Of a stretch of 64,000 nt of DNA, positions 40,568 to 49,372 are shown piece by piece. Origin of the DNA: Antiquaquibacter oligotrophicus (GTDB lineage: Bacteria; Actinomycetota; Actinomycetes; Actinomycetales; Microbacteriaceae); contig NZ_CP085036.1 in the NCBI RefSeq assembly GCF_020535405.1, positions 372,001-436,000 of the forward strand. The letters are read 5' to 3'. The notes below the pieces were generated by a model that was given only the letters and a program-made list of their open reading frames with translations, made no database searches and had not been told where the DNA came from. How positions within the stretch are numbered: the first letter of the stretch is position 1; every line of letters starts with the position of its first letter. A program made the position numbers and the translations under genes.

Positions 40568-41503
40568 ATGGCACAGTGGGCGCTGGCAGTAGACCTGGGC
40601 GGAACGAAGATCGAGGCGGCGCTGGTTGACGCGGCCGGTGCAGTCCTCCCCGGTTCGCGGTTCCGTCTCCCGACGGGGGGTGGCTCGTCGAGCGCAGAGT
40701 TGGAGGCAGGCGCGCGTGCCGTCATCGGCGCGGCCTACGCTGCCCTGCCTCCGGGCGAGAGCCTTCTGGGAGTCGGCATCGGCTCCGCCGGGCCCATCGA
40801 CGTCCACCGCGGACTCGTCTCCCCCTTGAACCTTCCCGCGTGGCGCGACTTTCCGCTCCGCGCTCTCGCCGAGGAGGTTGTGCCGGCGACTCCGGTCGTT
40901 CTACGTATCGACGGTGAAGCGATCGCCCTCGCCGAGCAGTGGGTGGGCGCGGCGCGCGGCAGCGACAACCTGCTCGGGATGGTGGTCTCGACCGGCATCG
41001 GCGGTGGCCTCATCCTCGGCGGCCGCGCGCTTGCTGGCCCCACCGGAAACGCCGGCCACATCGGACACGTCGAGGTCGGCGGCATGAATGTTCCGTGCCT
41101 GTGCGGTGGAACGGGGTGCGTCGAGGCCGTGGCATCCGGGCCCGCCACAACCGCCTGGGCACGCGCGCAGGGGTGGGCAGGCTCCACGGGCGAGGACTTG
41201 GCCGCAAGCTACGCTGCCGGAGACGCCATCGCGAGGGCGGCCGTACAACGTTCGGGCACCGCGGTCGGGCAGGCAATCGCCTCGGCGACGGCGCTCCTCG
41301 ATCTCGAGCTTGTGGCCATCGGTGGCGGCTTCTCGCGAGTCTCTCCGGACCTCTTCGGGTTCATCCGCGAGGCGATCGCGCGCCGCAGCCCGTTCCCCTT
41401 CGTCGCCAAGGTGCGTGTGGTTCCCTCCGGCCTATCCGACGAGGGGCCGCTCATCGGAGCGGCAGCCCTCATCCACCGGGCCGACTATCGCTCGGAGGTC
41501 TGA
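40568..41503 (+). CDS. ROK-family sugar kinase (glucokinase-like)
   Basis: A 311-residue ROK protein without an N-terminal HTH, hence a kinase rather than a repressor. DLGGTKIEAALVD (ATP phosphate loop), the HIGHVEVGGMNVPC region and the zinc motif CLCGGTGCVEAVASG (CxCGxxGCxE) are present, as is GIGGGLILGG. It likely phosphorylates glucose or a related sugar. ATG 40568 is set by TATGCT 6 nt upstream; much earlier in-frame starts would run through the divergent deoC gene. It overlaps the convergent MFS gene by 19 nt. Confidence 0.9.
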   Translation: MAQWALAVDLGGTKIEAALVDAAGAVLPGSRFRLPTGGGSSSAELEAGARAVIGAAYAALPPGESLLGVGIGSAGPIDVHRGLVSPLNLPAWRDFPLRALAEEVVPATPVVLRIDGEAIALAEQWVGAARGSDNLLGMVVSTGIGGGLILGGRALAGPTGNAGHIGHVEVGGMNVPCLCGGTGCVEAVASGPATTAWARAQGWAGSTGEDLAASYAAGDAIARAAVQRSGTAVGQAIASATALLDLELVAIGGGFSRVSPDLFGFIREAIARRSPFPFVAKVRVVPSGLSDEGPLIGAAALIHRADYRSEV

Positions 41504-42726
41504 GAAGCCAGCTCGTCCTCGACGAAACGGGGCTTCGCGAGCACGACGGCGCAGAAGCACGCGGGGAGGGTCGCCGCGAGAAGCACGATGAGAGGCACCG
41601 TCCAGTCGCCCGAGGCGTCATGCACCAGTCCGACAACGAGCGGACCGAGCGCACCAACGCTGTAGCCGACCGCTTGGGTGAAACCGCTGAGCGCTGCCGC
41701 CGCTGACGGGGTTTTTGTCCGCAGACCCATGAGCGCCAGGGCGAGGGGGAAGCTCACTGGCCCCAGCCCCACGAGAGCGACCCACACAACCGTGAGGGTT
41801 GTCGGCACCAGAAGGAGTCCGAGGTAGCCGACCACAAAACATCCGAGGCCCGTCCAGATGACGGGGGCGACGTTTGTGACACGCGCGGCGATTGCCGGGC
41901 CGAGCAGCGAACCGGGCAAACCCATGACCGCGAAGACACCGAGCAGCACTCCGGCCTGGGTGGCGTCGACACCCGCCCGCTCGACGAGCAATTGCGGAAG
42001 CCACGCGAACATGGCGTAGGCCCCGAAAACGGTGACACCAATGGTGAGCGCGATCGCCCACGCGGTGATGGAGCGCCAGAGACTGCCGAGAAGGTGCGGC
42101 GGCGGTTCAGGCAACTCCTCGTCGAGCTCATCGTTGCGCGTGCTGCGCCGCTGCCGAACAACAAGAAGCAACCAGGGAACGAGCGCTACCGCGGCGACCA
42201 CAGCCCACAGTCCGAGCGAGGCACGCCACCCTGCTGCATCGGCAACGGGAGAAGCAATGACGGCGGGTGTCGTCGCGCCGATGGCGAGCAGACTCGCATA
42301 GAGCGCGGTAACAGTACCGATGCGGTCGGGGAAATACTCTTTGACCGCCGCCGGCAGCAGGATGTTGGCGAACCCCATCCCCGCCAGAGCGACCGCGGTG
42401 CCGACCGCGAGGACCGCGTAGTCGCTCGCGAGCGCCCGGATGATCGGGCCGGCGACCATCGCGAGGCACGCAAGCACAATCGTCGCCTCGAGCCCGACCC
42501 GGCGAGCAACCCGTGGAGCGACGAGCCCCGCGGCGGCGAACGCGACGGGCGCGAGAGTCCCGATGATCCCGAGACCAACGGCATCCACCGCAACGTCCTC
42601 GCGGATGTGGGAGGCGATCGGCGACAGCGCCGATACCGCCGTGCGTAAGTTGAGCGCGAGCAGGACGATACCGATGAGGACCGTCGCGCGGCCCCGCCAG
42701 AGGGCACGACGTGCCGGCGCGATCAC
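41485..42726 (-). CDS. MFS transporter, CynX/NimT-like
   Basis: A 413-residue 12-helix major facilitator protein. The N-terminal helix contains LNLRTAVSALSPI, a hallmark of the CynX/NimT group (cyanate/2-nitroimidazole transporter family). The central cytoplasmic loop (RQRRSTRNDELDEELPEPPP) is short. The substrate is unknown. It follows ribF with a 4-nt overlap, so it is translated from the truB-ribF message despite having no obvious link to flavin metabolism. Confidence 0.87.
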   Translation of the reverse strand: MIAPARRALWRGRATVLIGIVLLALNLRTAVSALSPIASHIREDVAVDAVGLGIIGTLAPVAFAAAGLVAPRVARRVGLEATIVLACLAMVAGPIIRALASDYAVLAVGTAVALAGMGFANILLPAAVKEYFPDRIGTVTALYASLLAIGATTPAVIASPVADAAGWRASLGLWAVVAAVALVPWLLLVVRQRRSTRNDELDEELPEPPPHLLGSLWRSITAWAIALTIGVTVFGAYAMFAWLPQLLVERAGVDATQAGVLLGVFAVMGLPGSLLGPAIAARVTNVAPVIWTGLGCFVVGYLGLLLVPTTLTVVWVALVGLGPVSFPLALALMGLRTKTPSAAAALSGFTQAVGYSVGALGPLVVGLVHDASGDWTVPLIVLLAATLPACFCAVVLAKPRFVEDELASQTSER

Positions 42727-43673
42727 GAAGGAGTCCGCGGCGCAATCCCGAGGATCTCGCGGGCGATCTCCTCGTCTCGAGCGATCTGGTCGATGAGCGC
42801 CTCAACCGTTGTGTACTTGACCATGCCGCGGATGTGCTCCACGAACTCGAGCGTGACCGTCTCGCCGTAGATGTCGAAATCCTGATCCAGCGCGTGCGCC
42901 TCGACCTGTTTCTCCGGCACACCCTCGAACGTCGGGTTGTTGCCGATGGACACGGCAGCGGGGTACCGAACACCTCGGACCGTCAACCATGCGGCGTAAA
43001 CGCCGTCCGCCGGTGTGAAGCCTTCACGTTCGGTGGCCAGGTTCGCGGTCGGATATCCGAGTTCGCGTCCGCGATGCGCGCCATGCACCACCGTCGCGCG
43101 CACGCTCGGGAGTGTGCCGAGCAGGGCAGCAGCGCCCTTGACGTCGCCCTGCGCGAGAAGCTCGCGCACCCACGTCGACGACACACGCCTCGTGCCATCG
43201 GGAACAACGTCGTCAATCACAACGACCTCGAAGCCGAGCTCCGCGCCCAGACGCGTGAGCAGGGCGACGTCACCCGACCCCCGAGATCCGAAACGGAAGT
43301 CACCACCGACGAGCACAACACGTGCGCGAAGAGCCTTGACGAGAATTTCCGACACAAAGGCCTCGGCCGACATGGTGCGGAACTCCTCGTCGAAGGTCAC
43401 CATGAGAGTCGCCTCAACACCGGCCTGAGCGAGCAGTTCGGCCTTTTGGCTGTTGCTCACGAGCGGGTCCGGGCACAGCTCCGGTCGAATCACGCTGAGG
43501 GGATTGCGGTCGAAGGTGACCACGGCGGGGACGAGCTCCCGCTCCGCCGCGATCGACAGCAGGGTCGCAATCACGGCGCGGTGTCCCGCGTGCAGCCCGT
43601 CGAACTTGCCGACCGTGACCGCACTCGGACCGAAGTCGCTCGGTACGTCGCGAGCGTCTGTCCAGAACTGCAC
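42723..43673 (-). CDS. ribF: Bifunctional riboflavin kinase/FAD synthetase
   Basis: A 316-residue enzyme converting riboflavin to FMN and then FAD. The N-terminal adenylyltransferase has VTVGKFDGLHAGHR and VVLVGGDFRFGSRGSG; the C-terminal kinase has GRELGYPTANLA and NNPTFEG. GTG 43673 is chosen because a GGAG lies 5-6 nt upstream and the usual family start matches; it overlaps the preceding stop (TAGTG). The truB-ribF neighbourhood is common, but here two small membrane genes separate them. Confidence 0.94.
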   Translation of the reverse strand: MQFWTDARDVPSDFGPSAVTVGKFDGLHAGHRAVIATLLSIAAERELVPAVVTFDRNPLSVIRPELCPDPLVSNSQKAELLAQAGVEATLMVTFDEEFRTMSAEAFVSEILVKALRARVVLVGGDFRFGSRGSGDVALLTRLGAELGFEVVVIDDVVPDGTRRVSSTWVRELLAQGDVKGAAALLGTLPSVRATVVHGAHRGRELGYPTANLATEREGFTPADGVYAAWLTVRGVRYPAAVSIGNNPTFEGVPEKQVEAHALDQDFDIYGETVTLEFVEHIRGMVKYTTVEALIDQIARDEEIAREILGIAPRTPS

Positions 43674-44083
43674 TACGACTCCTCGGGACGCGGTCGTGTA
43701 CGCACGAGCCAGAGGATGCCGAGAACCGGGAGAACAAGCGGAATGAACAGGTACCCGCGACCGAAGTACGACCACACCGTGTCATCCGGGAAGTAGTCGG
43801 CGTGGATGAGACTCAGAGTGCCGACAACGAGAACACCGAGCATCTCGATGGAGATCGCCACCCACGCGACGCGGTACCACGCTCGGCCCTTCCCGATGAG
43901 AGCGACCGTGGCGAGGATGTAGATGAGTCCGGCGAACCCGGACAGGAGGTAGGCAAGGGGTGCCTCGTCGAAGCGGCCGATGATCTGCACGGCCGATCGT
44001 GCGGTCGCGGCGAGCGCGAGCACGGCGTACACCGCGATGAGCACGCGGCCGACTCCGACCGCGCGCGAAGAGAGCTGTGACAT
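43673..44083 (-). CDS. Four-helix membrane protein of unknown function
   Basis: A 136-residue protein with four predicted membrane helices and short loops. FFPDD-like segment HADYFPDDTVWSYFGRGYLF precedes the last helix. No known motif is recognised. It lies between another small membrane gene and ribF, overlapping ribF by 1 nt (TAGTG). A TAGAGT lies 8 nt before the ATG, so a near-leaderless start is possible. Function unknown. Confidence 0.72.
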   Translation of the reverse strand: MSQLSSRAVGVGRVLIAVYAVLALAATARSAVQIIGRFDEAPLAYLLSGFAGLIYILATVALIGKGRAWYRVAWVAISIEMLGVLVVGTLSLIHADYFPDDTVWSYFGRGYLFIPLVLPVLGILWLVRTRPRPEES

Positions 44084-44113
44084 CGGCGTTAACTCTAGGC
44101 CGTCGCGCGGGTA

Positions 44114-44482
44114 CTACTGGCCCTGGATGAACCAGATGACGCTCATGCGGTAGACCATCACGGCGATCGCCAGGCACGCGACACCCACGATGACCGTGCT
44201 CCACCGGTTCCGCTCGATGAGGGCCCAGAGCACCGCGAGTGGAGGTAACAAGACGGCCGAAATCAGGTACACCCAGAACTCCAGGCCGCTGCCCGTCGGA
44301 ACGTTGCCGAACGCGGGCGCGACGATCGCCAGGACGACCTGAACAATGAGAAGCACCTCAACGAGAGCCGCAGAGCCGAGCACGAGGTCATTGGGTGCGC
44401 GGCCGGCAAGACCGAGCGCTACCGCGAGCAGACCTGCGATGACGGCCACAGCGACGTGCGCTGTGGTGAACCACTCGATCAT
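44114..44482 (-). CDS. Small membrane protein of unknown function
   Basis: A 122-residue protein with four predicted helices: ~8-25, 35-58, 70-88 and 94-115. The motif EFWVYLISAVLLPPLAVLWALIERNRW matches a widespread actinomycete pattern I know only as hypothetical. The start overlaps the truB stop (ATGA), so it is translated with truB. Function unknown. Confidence 0.72.
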   Translation of the reverse strand: MIEWFTTAHVAVAVIAGLLAVALGLAGRAPNDLVLGSAALVEVLLIVQVVLAIVAPAFGNVPTGSGLEFWVYLISAVLLPPLAVLWALIERNRWSTVIVGVACLAIAVMVYRMSVIWFIQGQ

Positions 44483-45405
44483 GACGACGGATCCTCCACG
44501 GGAAAATTGGTGAGCACGCGAGCGGTGCCATTCGTAACGGTCACGAGCCCGACAAGTCGGCCGTGTGGGTCGACGGCCGCGACCGGCGAGGCGTCCGGCG
44601 TATCGAGAGCAACACGTTTGCCATGACCCAAGTCCACGGTTGTGGCCGCGTCGAGTTCGACGACGGGGAAGAGACGAGCGGCAACGTCGGCTGGCGAAAC
44701 GACGTGCTTCGCGAGCTCGTCGTCGATCGCCGCGGCATCCATCACGTCGAACACTCCGACACGCGTTCGTCGGAGCGCGGTGAGGTATCCCCCGACACCG
44801 AGCGCGTCGCCGAGATCTCGGGCCAGGGCACGGATGTAGGTGCCCGACGAACACTCGACCGTCGCCGTGACCTCGATCCACTGGCCGTCGGAGTCCTGCC
44901 CGCGCGTGAGTCCGAACACCTCGAAGCTGTGCACGGTAACGGGACGCTCCGGCAACTCCACCGCTTCGCCCTCACGCACCCTGGCGTAGGCGCGTTTCCC
45001 GTCGACCTTGATCGCACTGACGGCGCTCGGCCGCTGTAGGATCGGCCCGGTGAGCCGCGCCACCTCCTCACGCACGCGGTCGTCGGTGATTGCGTCAACG
45101 TCCGTCGGTGTAGCGCGTGAGGTGATGTCGCCCTCGGCGTCGTCAGTGGTCGTGCGTGCACCGAGGCGGATCGTCGTCTCGTAGGTTTTATCGAGTCCGA
45201 CCATCCAGGTGAGCAGTCGCGTCGCAGAGCCGATGCCCAACACCAGAAGACCGGTCGCCATGGGATCGAGCGTTCCGGCATGCCCGATCTTGCGTGTTCC
45301 GAGGGCACGACGGGCCCGGGCAACCACACCGTGGCTCGTGAGTCCGGTCGGTTTGTCGACGAGGAGGATGCCGGGCGCCACGGATTCCGATTGCCTGGCG
45401 ACCAT
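44479..45405 (-). CDS. truB: tRNA pseudouridine-55 synthase
   Basis: A 308-residue TruB that makes pseudouridine 55 in the T-loop of tRNAs. Motifs are complete: GILLVDKPTGLTSH, catalytic Asp in GHAGTLDPMATGLL, YETTIRLG, and RVREGEAVELP, with the C-terminal PUA-like extension. It has a leaderless start (TAGGAT, 6 nt). It is separated from infB-rbfA by four plus-strand repair or hypothetical genes, so the classical rbfA-truB order is interrupted. Confidence 0.95.
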   Translation of the reverse strand: MVARQSESVAPGILLVDKPTGLTSHGVVARARRALGTRKIGHAGTLDPMATGLLVLGIGSATRLLTWMVGLDKTYETTIRLGARTTTDDAEGDITSRATPTDVDAITDDRVREEVARLTGPILQRPSAVSAIKVDGKRAYARVREGEAVELPERPVTVHSFEVFGLTRGQDSDGQWIEVTATVECSSGTYIRALARDLGDALGVGGYLTALRRTRVGVFDVMDAAAIDDELAKHVVSPADVAARLFPVVELDAATTVDLGHGKRVALDTPDASPVAAVDPHGRLVGLVTVTNGTARVLTNFPVEDPSS

Positions 45406-45411
45406 AATTCG

Positions 45412-45417
45412 ATCCTA
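45412..45417 (-). promoter_or_regulatory. Leaderless -10 element of truB
   Basis: TAGGAT lies 6 nt upstream of the ATG at 45405, minus strand. Confidence 0.5.
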
Positions 45418-45455
45418 GGCGCGGCCCACAGCAAGGCTGACCGCCGGCCGCCACC

Positions 45456-45461
45456 TAGGAT
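45456..45461 (+). promoter_or_regulatory. Leaderless -10 element of the panE-like gene
   Basis: TAGGAT lies 6 nt before the ATG at 45468, divergent from the truB element. Confidence 0.5.
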
Positions 45462-45467
45462 CGACAC

Positions 45468-46463
45468 ATGCGGGTGGGCGTGATCGGTGCGGGCGCCGTC
45501 GGCGGTTCCCTCGCGGCCCTCCTGGCGCGCGGCGGCCACGACGTCGAGGTCACCGCGCGCGGCGCGCACCTCGAAGCCATCCGTGCTGCGGGCATCCGGC
45601 TCACGGGCGCATGGGGTGATTACACGGCCGTCGTCGAGGCGAACTCGGTGCTCACCCGCGCGCCCGAACTGGTCATCGTGGCAACCAAGGCTCAGGATTC
45701 GGTTGCGGCGATCCGCGAGAACATCGCCCTCCTGCGCGGCGTGCCCGTGCTCGTGGTGCAGAACGGTCTCGACGCTATCGATGCTGCGACGGCGGCCAGT
45801 CCGCGATCGGATGTAGTTGGGGGCCTCGCCGCCTACGCGACGAGCTACCTCTCCCCTGGTGTCGTCACCGTGACGACGGCCGGCAACCTCTACGTCGGCG
45901 TCGCCGGTGAGGATGACGTGCCAGCACGTTATGTCGCGTCGGTGCTGAACCCCGTCATTCCCACGACGGTCGTGCAGAACTTCGTGGGCGCGCAGTGGAC
46001 GAAGCTCATCATCAACCAGGTCAACGCTCTCCCTGCGATCACGGGTCTGAGCGTGCAGGAGGTCGTCGCCGATGCTCGGCTGCGTCGCATCATGACGGCG
46101 AGCATGCGTGAGGCGGTGCGCACGGGCCTGCGCCGGAAGGTCCGTTTCGTGTCACTGCAGGGCCTCGGGCACCGGTCATTGCGACTCTTTGCCGCGCTTC
46201 CCCTCGCGATCGGTGGGGCGCTCCCCTCGCTTATGAGTGCCAGGATCGGGAAAGTTCCGAATCCGGGATCGACTCTGCAGAGCATCCGTCGCGGTCAGGC
46301 GACCGAGATCGATTACCTGAACGGCGCCGTCGTGCGCGAAGCCGAGTTGGTTGGTTCCACGGCACCCGTGAATGCGCTGCTCGTGACGCTCGTGCACGAC
46401 GTGGAGGACTCGGGCGATTTCCTCACGGCCGACCACGTGTGGTCTCGCTTCCGCGCGCTCTAA
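45468..46463 (+). CDS. 2-dehydropantoate 2-reductase-like (ApbA/PanE family)
   Basis: A 331-residue NADPH-dependent reductase. The N-terminal Rossmann motif GAGAVGGSLAALLARGG and the VVQNGLDAID loop are typical of KPR-type reductases. The active-site Lys is in WTKLIINQVNALPAITG, and a Glu/Asp near the C-terminus follows TEIDYLNGAVVREAE. It could make pantoate for CoA, but this family also contains unrelated ketoreductases, so the symbol panE is withheld. It overlaps the minus-strand kinase gene by 4 nt at its 3' end. Confidence 0.85.
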   Translation: MRVGVIGAGAVGGSLAALLARGGHDVEVTARGAHLEAIRAAGIRLTGAWGDYTAVVEANSVLTRAPELVIVATKAQDSVAAIRENIALLRGVPVLVVQNGLDAIDAATAASPRSDVVGGLAAYATSYLSPGVVTVTTAGNLYVGVAGEDDVPARYVASVLNPVIPTTVVQNFVGAQWTKLIINQVNALPAITGLSVQEVVADARLRRIMTASMREAVRTGLRRKVRFVSLQGLGHRSLRLFAALPLAIGGALPSLMSARIGKVPNPGSTLQSIRRGQATEIDYLNGAVVREAELVGSTAPVNALLVTLVHDVEDSGDFLTADHVWSRFRAL

Positions 46464-47119
46464 CAGCTGTCGGCGAAGATTCGGCGCGGCCGCTCGGCAT
46501 CGGTGTTGTCGACGATTGCTGAAGCGCGCGTGCGAGGGTTCGCCTCGGCGAGGTACAGGCGTTCCCCGCCGGCGTAGCGCTCGCTGCGCGGCGCGGCGCC
46601 GTCCACGGTGGCGCAGCGCTCTCGTGCCTTGTCTACGTCGACGTCGAGCCACACCGAGAAGTGCCACAGCCCACGCAGTTCCGGCCGCCCGAGGAAGGGC
46701 CCGTCGACAATGAGGGTCGCGTCCTGCGGCCCGGTCTTCCATTCCATGACAACGGGGGTGTCCCGCTGGGCGTCGAACGCCGCAGTGACGAACCCCGCAC
46801 TCCCACCGAGACGGAACGGTTCGATGAGCACACGCCGAAACTGGTCGTAGTCATACGAATCCTGGTAGTAGCCCTCCGCCGAATCGACCCCGCGCACCAG
46901 TCGCTCGGACTTCGGTCGCAGGAAGTCGTCGATGGATGCCCGAAACACGGCGTGCCCGTTGCGACCGAGTCGCTCGGCGAGGGCATCCGCGAAGGCCGCA
47001 CGACACGACCCGTCGAGTCCGTCGACGGACAGCAGAGTGCGACCGCGCGTGTAGAACCCGAGGAACTCGTCGGCGAGTGAATCGAAGAACGCCCTTTTGT
47101 CGGCGGACCACAGCGGCAT
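46460..47119 (-). CDS. Uridine-kinase-like P-loop protein with degenerate Walker A
   Basis: A 219-residue protein of the nucleoside kinase/uridine kinase type by overall layout: an N-terminal nucleotide strand, FRASIDDFLRP with the conserved Asp-Asp, and LIVDGPFLGRPELR as Walker B-like strand. The Walker A loop reads DGLDGSCRAAFADAL, lacking the invariant GK[ST], so ATP binding may be altered or lost. It converges with panE. Leaderless start (TAGACT, 6 nt). It may be a pseudokinase or a specialised enzyme. Confidence 0.72.
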   Translation of the reverse strand: MPLWSADKRAFFDSLADEFLGFYTRGRTLLSVDGLDGSCRAAFADALAERLGRNGHAVFRASIDDFLRPKSERLVRGVDSAEGYYQDSYDYDQFRRVLIEPFRLGGSAGFVTAAFDAQRDTPVVMEWKTGPQDATLIVDGPFLGRPELRGLWHFSVWLDVDVDKARERCATVDGAAPRSERYAGGERLYLAEANPRTRASAIVDNTDAERPRRIFADSC

Positions 47120-47125
47120 GCGGTC

Positions 47126-47131
47126 AGTCTA
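47126..47131 (-). promoter_or_regulatory. Leaderless -10 element of the kinase-like gene
   Basis: TAGACT lies 6 nt upstream of the ATG at 47119, minus strand. Confidence 0.5.
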
Positions 47132-47146
47132 GTTTTCGACCGTGAT

Positions 47147-47152
47147 TAGGGT
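47147..47152 (+). promoter_or_regulatory. Leaderless -10 element of mutY
   Basis: TAGGGT lies 6 nt before the ATG at 47159, divergent from the kinase-like gene. Confidence 0.5.
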
Positions 47153-47158
47153 GAGGGG

Positions 47159-48025
47159 ATGGACATCGCCACGCCGCTCGGAGAGTGGTTCAACCGCGAG
47201 GGACGTGACCTGCCGTGGCGTCGCCCCGGGTTCGGCGCGTGGGGCATCCTCGTGAGCGAGGTCATGCTGCAACAGACTCCGGTCGCCCGCGTCATCCCGC
47301 GGCTGGCTGAGTGGCTTGCCCGCTGGCCGACTCCGGCGGATCTCGCTTCAGCACCACCGGGAGACGCGGTTCGCGCGTGGGACCGACTGGGTTACCCCCG
47401 GCGGGCTCTGCGATTGCACGCCGCAGCGACGGCGATCACCGAAGAGCACGGCGGTGTTGTTCCCCGGGACCTCGATGCCTTGCTCGCTCTACCGGGCATC
47501 GGGGAGTACACGGCTCGAGCCGTGGCCGCCTTCGCGTTCGGGGACCGTCACCCCGTCGTGGACACCAACGTGCGGCGTGTGCTCGCTCGCGCGATCGCCG
47601 GTCAGGGAGAACCGGGCCCGCCATCAACCCGACGCGATCTCGCGGCCATGGAAAGTGTTCTTCCCGAGAATCTCGACGCAGCACGTCTGACCAATGCCGC
47701 CGTCATGGAACTCGGCGCCGTCATCTGCACGGCCCGTTCACCTCGTTGCGACGCGTGCCCCATTAGCGACGTGTGCCGTTGGCGCGCCGCGGGTTACCCG
47801 CCGTACAAGGGAACACGGGCGACCGTCCAACCTCGATTCGAGGGCAGCGACCGCCATGTTCGCGGCCTCATCATGGCCGAGCTCCGCGCTAGCGAGATTC
47901 CGGTCACGGCGACGGAGATCGCTCGTGTGTGGGCGGACGACGCACAGCGCGACCGAGCCCTACAGAGCCTGATAGCCGACGGTCTCGCCGAACCGACCCA
48001 GGACGGCTTCACCCTTCCTGCCTAG
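47159..48025 (+). CDS. mutY: A/G-specific adenine DNA glycosylase
   Basis: A 288-residue MutY that removes adenine opposite 8-oxoguanine. SEVMLQQTPV holds the catalytic Glu, and LPGIGEYTARAVAAFAFG is the helix-hairpin-helix with VVDTNVRRVL carrying the catalytic Asp. The four-Cys iron-sulfur motif is CTARSPRCDACPISDVC. The NUDIX-like C-terminal recognition domain of long MutY is largely replaced by ~75 residues, as in several actinomycete MutY. A leaderless start precedes it; the nei-like gene follows 9 nt later. Confidence 0.93.
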   Translation: MDIATPLGEWFNREGRDLPWRRPGFGAWGILVSEVMLQQTPVARVIPRLAEWLARWPTPADLASAPPGDAVRAWDRLGYPRRALRLHAAATAITEEHGGVVPRDLDALLALPGIGEYTARAVAAFAFGDRHPVVDTNVRRVLARAIAGQGEPGPPSTRRDLAAMESVLPENLDAARLTNAAVMELGAVICTARSPRCDACPISDVCRWRAAGYPPYKGTRATVQPRFEGSDRHVRGLIMAELRASEIPVTATEIARVWADDAQRDRALQSLIADGLAEPTQDGFTLPA

Positions 48026-48028
48026 GCT
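48023..48028 (+). promoter_or_regulatory. Leaderless -10 element overlapping the mutY stop
   Basis: TAGGCT starts at the mutY stop and lies 6 nt before the GTG at 48035. Confidence 0.45.
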
Positions 48029-48034
48029 GGGAAC

Positions 48035-48895
48035 GTGCCAGAACTGCCGGAGGTTCACGCTCTCGAGGTCGACCTACGTCGCAAACTCGCGGACCGTATC
48101 GTTGCACGCCTGGACGTCGTCGATTTTTCTGCGCTCAAGACGTTCGACCCACCTGTTTCAGTCCTTGAGGGTTTGCCCGTGCTGAGCGTTGAGCGACACG
48201 GAAAGTTTCTGGACTTCGGCATCGGCAACTACCACCTCGTTGTCCACCTCGCCCGTGCCGGCTGGGTGCGCTGGAAGGATTCGGTTACCCCCGAGAGGCC
48301 TCGTCCCGGCCGCGGGCCGCTGTCGGCGCGCCTGCTGCTGGACGACGGCAGCGCGCTCGAGTTCACCGAGGCCGGCACAAAAAAGAGCCTTCAGTTGCAC
48401 ATTGTTCGGGACCCCGCGGATGTTGCGGGTGTGGCTCGGCTCGGGCCGGACCCGCTCGACCCCGCATTCACGGTGGACGTGCTGCAGGGCATCCTGAACG
48501 GACAGGGGCGAGCGCAGATCAAGGGTGTCCTGCGCAATCAGTCCCTCGTCGCGGGGATCGGTAACGCCTACTCCGACGAGATCCTGCACCGCGCGCGGAT
48601 GTCGCCGTTCACCCCAGCGACCATGCCGCCGGAGCGTGTCGCTGCGCTCTACGACGCGCTCACGTCCACCCTGCGCGAGGCGGTCGAGCGAGCCGACGGG
48701 GTGCCGGCGAGCGAACTCAAAGGGGAAAAGAAGTCGAACCTGCGTGTCCACGGGCGGACCGGTGAGGCATGTGCCGTGTGTGGAGACACGATCCGCCAGG
48801 TGATCTACAGCGATTCGACCTTCCAGTACTGCCCGACGTGTCAGACGGGCGGAGTGCCGCTTGCCGATCGAGTGCTCTCGAGGTTGCTGAAGTGA
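48035..48895 (+). CDS. Fpg/Nei-family DNA glycosylase
   Basis: A 286-residue bifunctional glycosylase/AP lyase for oxidised bases. After Met removal Pro2 is the nucleophile (PELPEV), followed by Glu3; the H2TH region has GQGRAQIKGVLRNQSLVAGIGNAYSDEILHRA, and a C-terminal zinc finger uses CAVCG...CPTC. It resembles Nei/endonuclease VIII-like actinomycete enzymes, but Fpg cannot be excluded. It is coupled by GTGA to the next gene and belongs with mutY in an oxidative-damage repair pair. Confidence 0.9.
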   Translation: MPELPEVHALEVDLRRKLADRIVARLDVVDFSALKTFDPPVSVLEGLPVLSVERHGKFLDFGIGNYHLVVHLARAGWVRWKDSVTPERPRPGRGPLSARLLLDDGSALEFTEAGTKKSLQLHIVRDPADVAGVARLGPDPLDPAFTVDVLQGILNGQGRAQIKGVLRNQSLVAGIGNAYSDEILHRARMSPFTPATMPPERVAALYDALTSTLREAVERADGVPASELKGEKKSNLRVHGRTGEACAVCGDTIRQVIYSDSTFQYCPTCQTGGVPLADRVLSRLLK

Positions 48896-49356
48896 CGGCG
48901 CTCGCCGACCTGCTCGCGCACGTGGTTCTCGAACTCTCCGCGGCGGCCGTTCCCGACGAGGCTCTCGGTCAGCTTCGCGAGGCCCGGCGGCTGGGGCCCA
49001 TCACGCGCCCGCCGGCCTTTGTGGCGGTCGGACGCGCGTGGCGATTGGGCGATCTGCTGGTCACGAGCGACGGACGATTACTCGCCACCGGTCACGTGGT
49101 GCGGGCCATCGTGCCCAAGGATTTCGCGGCAAACAAGGGGCCAGCCGAGGCGCAACGCCGGGAGTTGCAGCGCGCGGCGGCGAGGGGGAAGTTTCGACCC
49201 GGCGAGTCGGTCAACTACGGCTTCCGGGATGCTGTGGGCGACACCGTCGTCGAACGGGACGGCCGCTACATCCTGCGGCTCAGCTACGCCGATGTCCCGC
49301 TCGAAACGTACCTGAGCGACCGGGTGCGTCTGGCGATAGCTCCCGGGCCCGACTGA
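48892..49356 (+). CDS. Conserved hypothetical protein downstream of nei
   Basis: A 154-residue soluble protein with no recognised catalytic motif. The N-terminal helix (LADLLAHVVLELSAAAV) is followed by a beta-rich region (FVAVGRAWRLGDLLVTSDGRLLATGHVV). Similar actinomycete proteins are, from memory, sometimes labelled glutaminase, but no serine-lysine glutaminase motif is seen here. GTG 48892 overlaps the nei stop (GTGA). A role linked to the repair genes is only positional. Confidence 0.7.
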   Translation: MTALADLLAHVVLELSAAAVPDEALGQLREARRLGPITRPPAFVAVGRAWRLGDLLVTSDGRLLATGHVVRAIVPKDFAANKGPAEAQRRELQRAAARGKFRPGESVNYGFRDAVGDTVVERDGRYILRLSYADVPLETYLSDRVRLAIAPGPD

Positions 49357-49360
49357 GCAC

Positions 49361-49366
49361 TACGAT
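49361..49366 (+). promoter_or_regulatory. Leaderless -10 element of the small membrane gene at 49373
   Basis: TACGAT lies 6 nt before the ATG at 49373. Confidence 0.5.
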
Positions 49367-49372
49367 CGCGGC

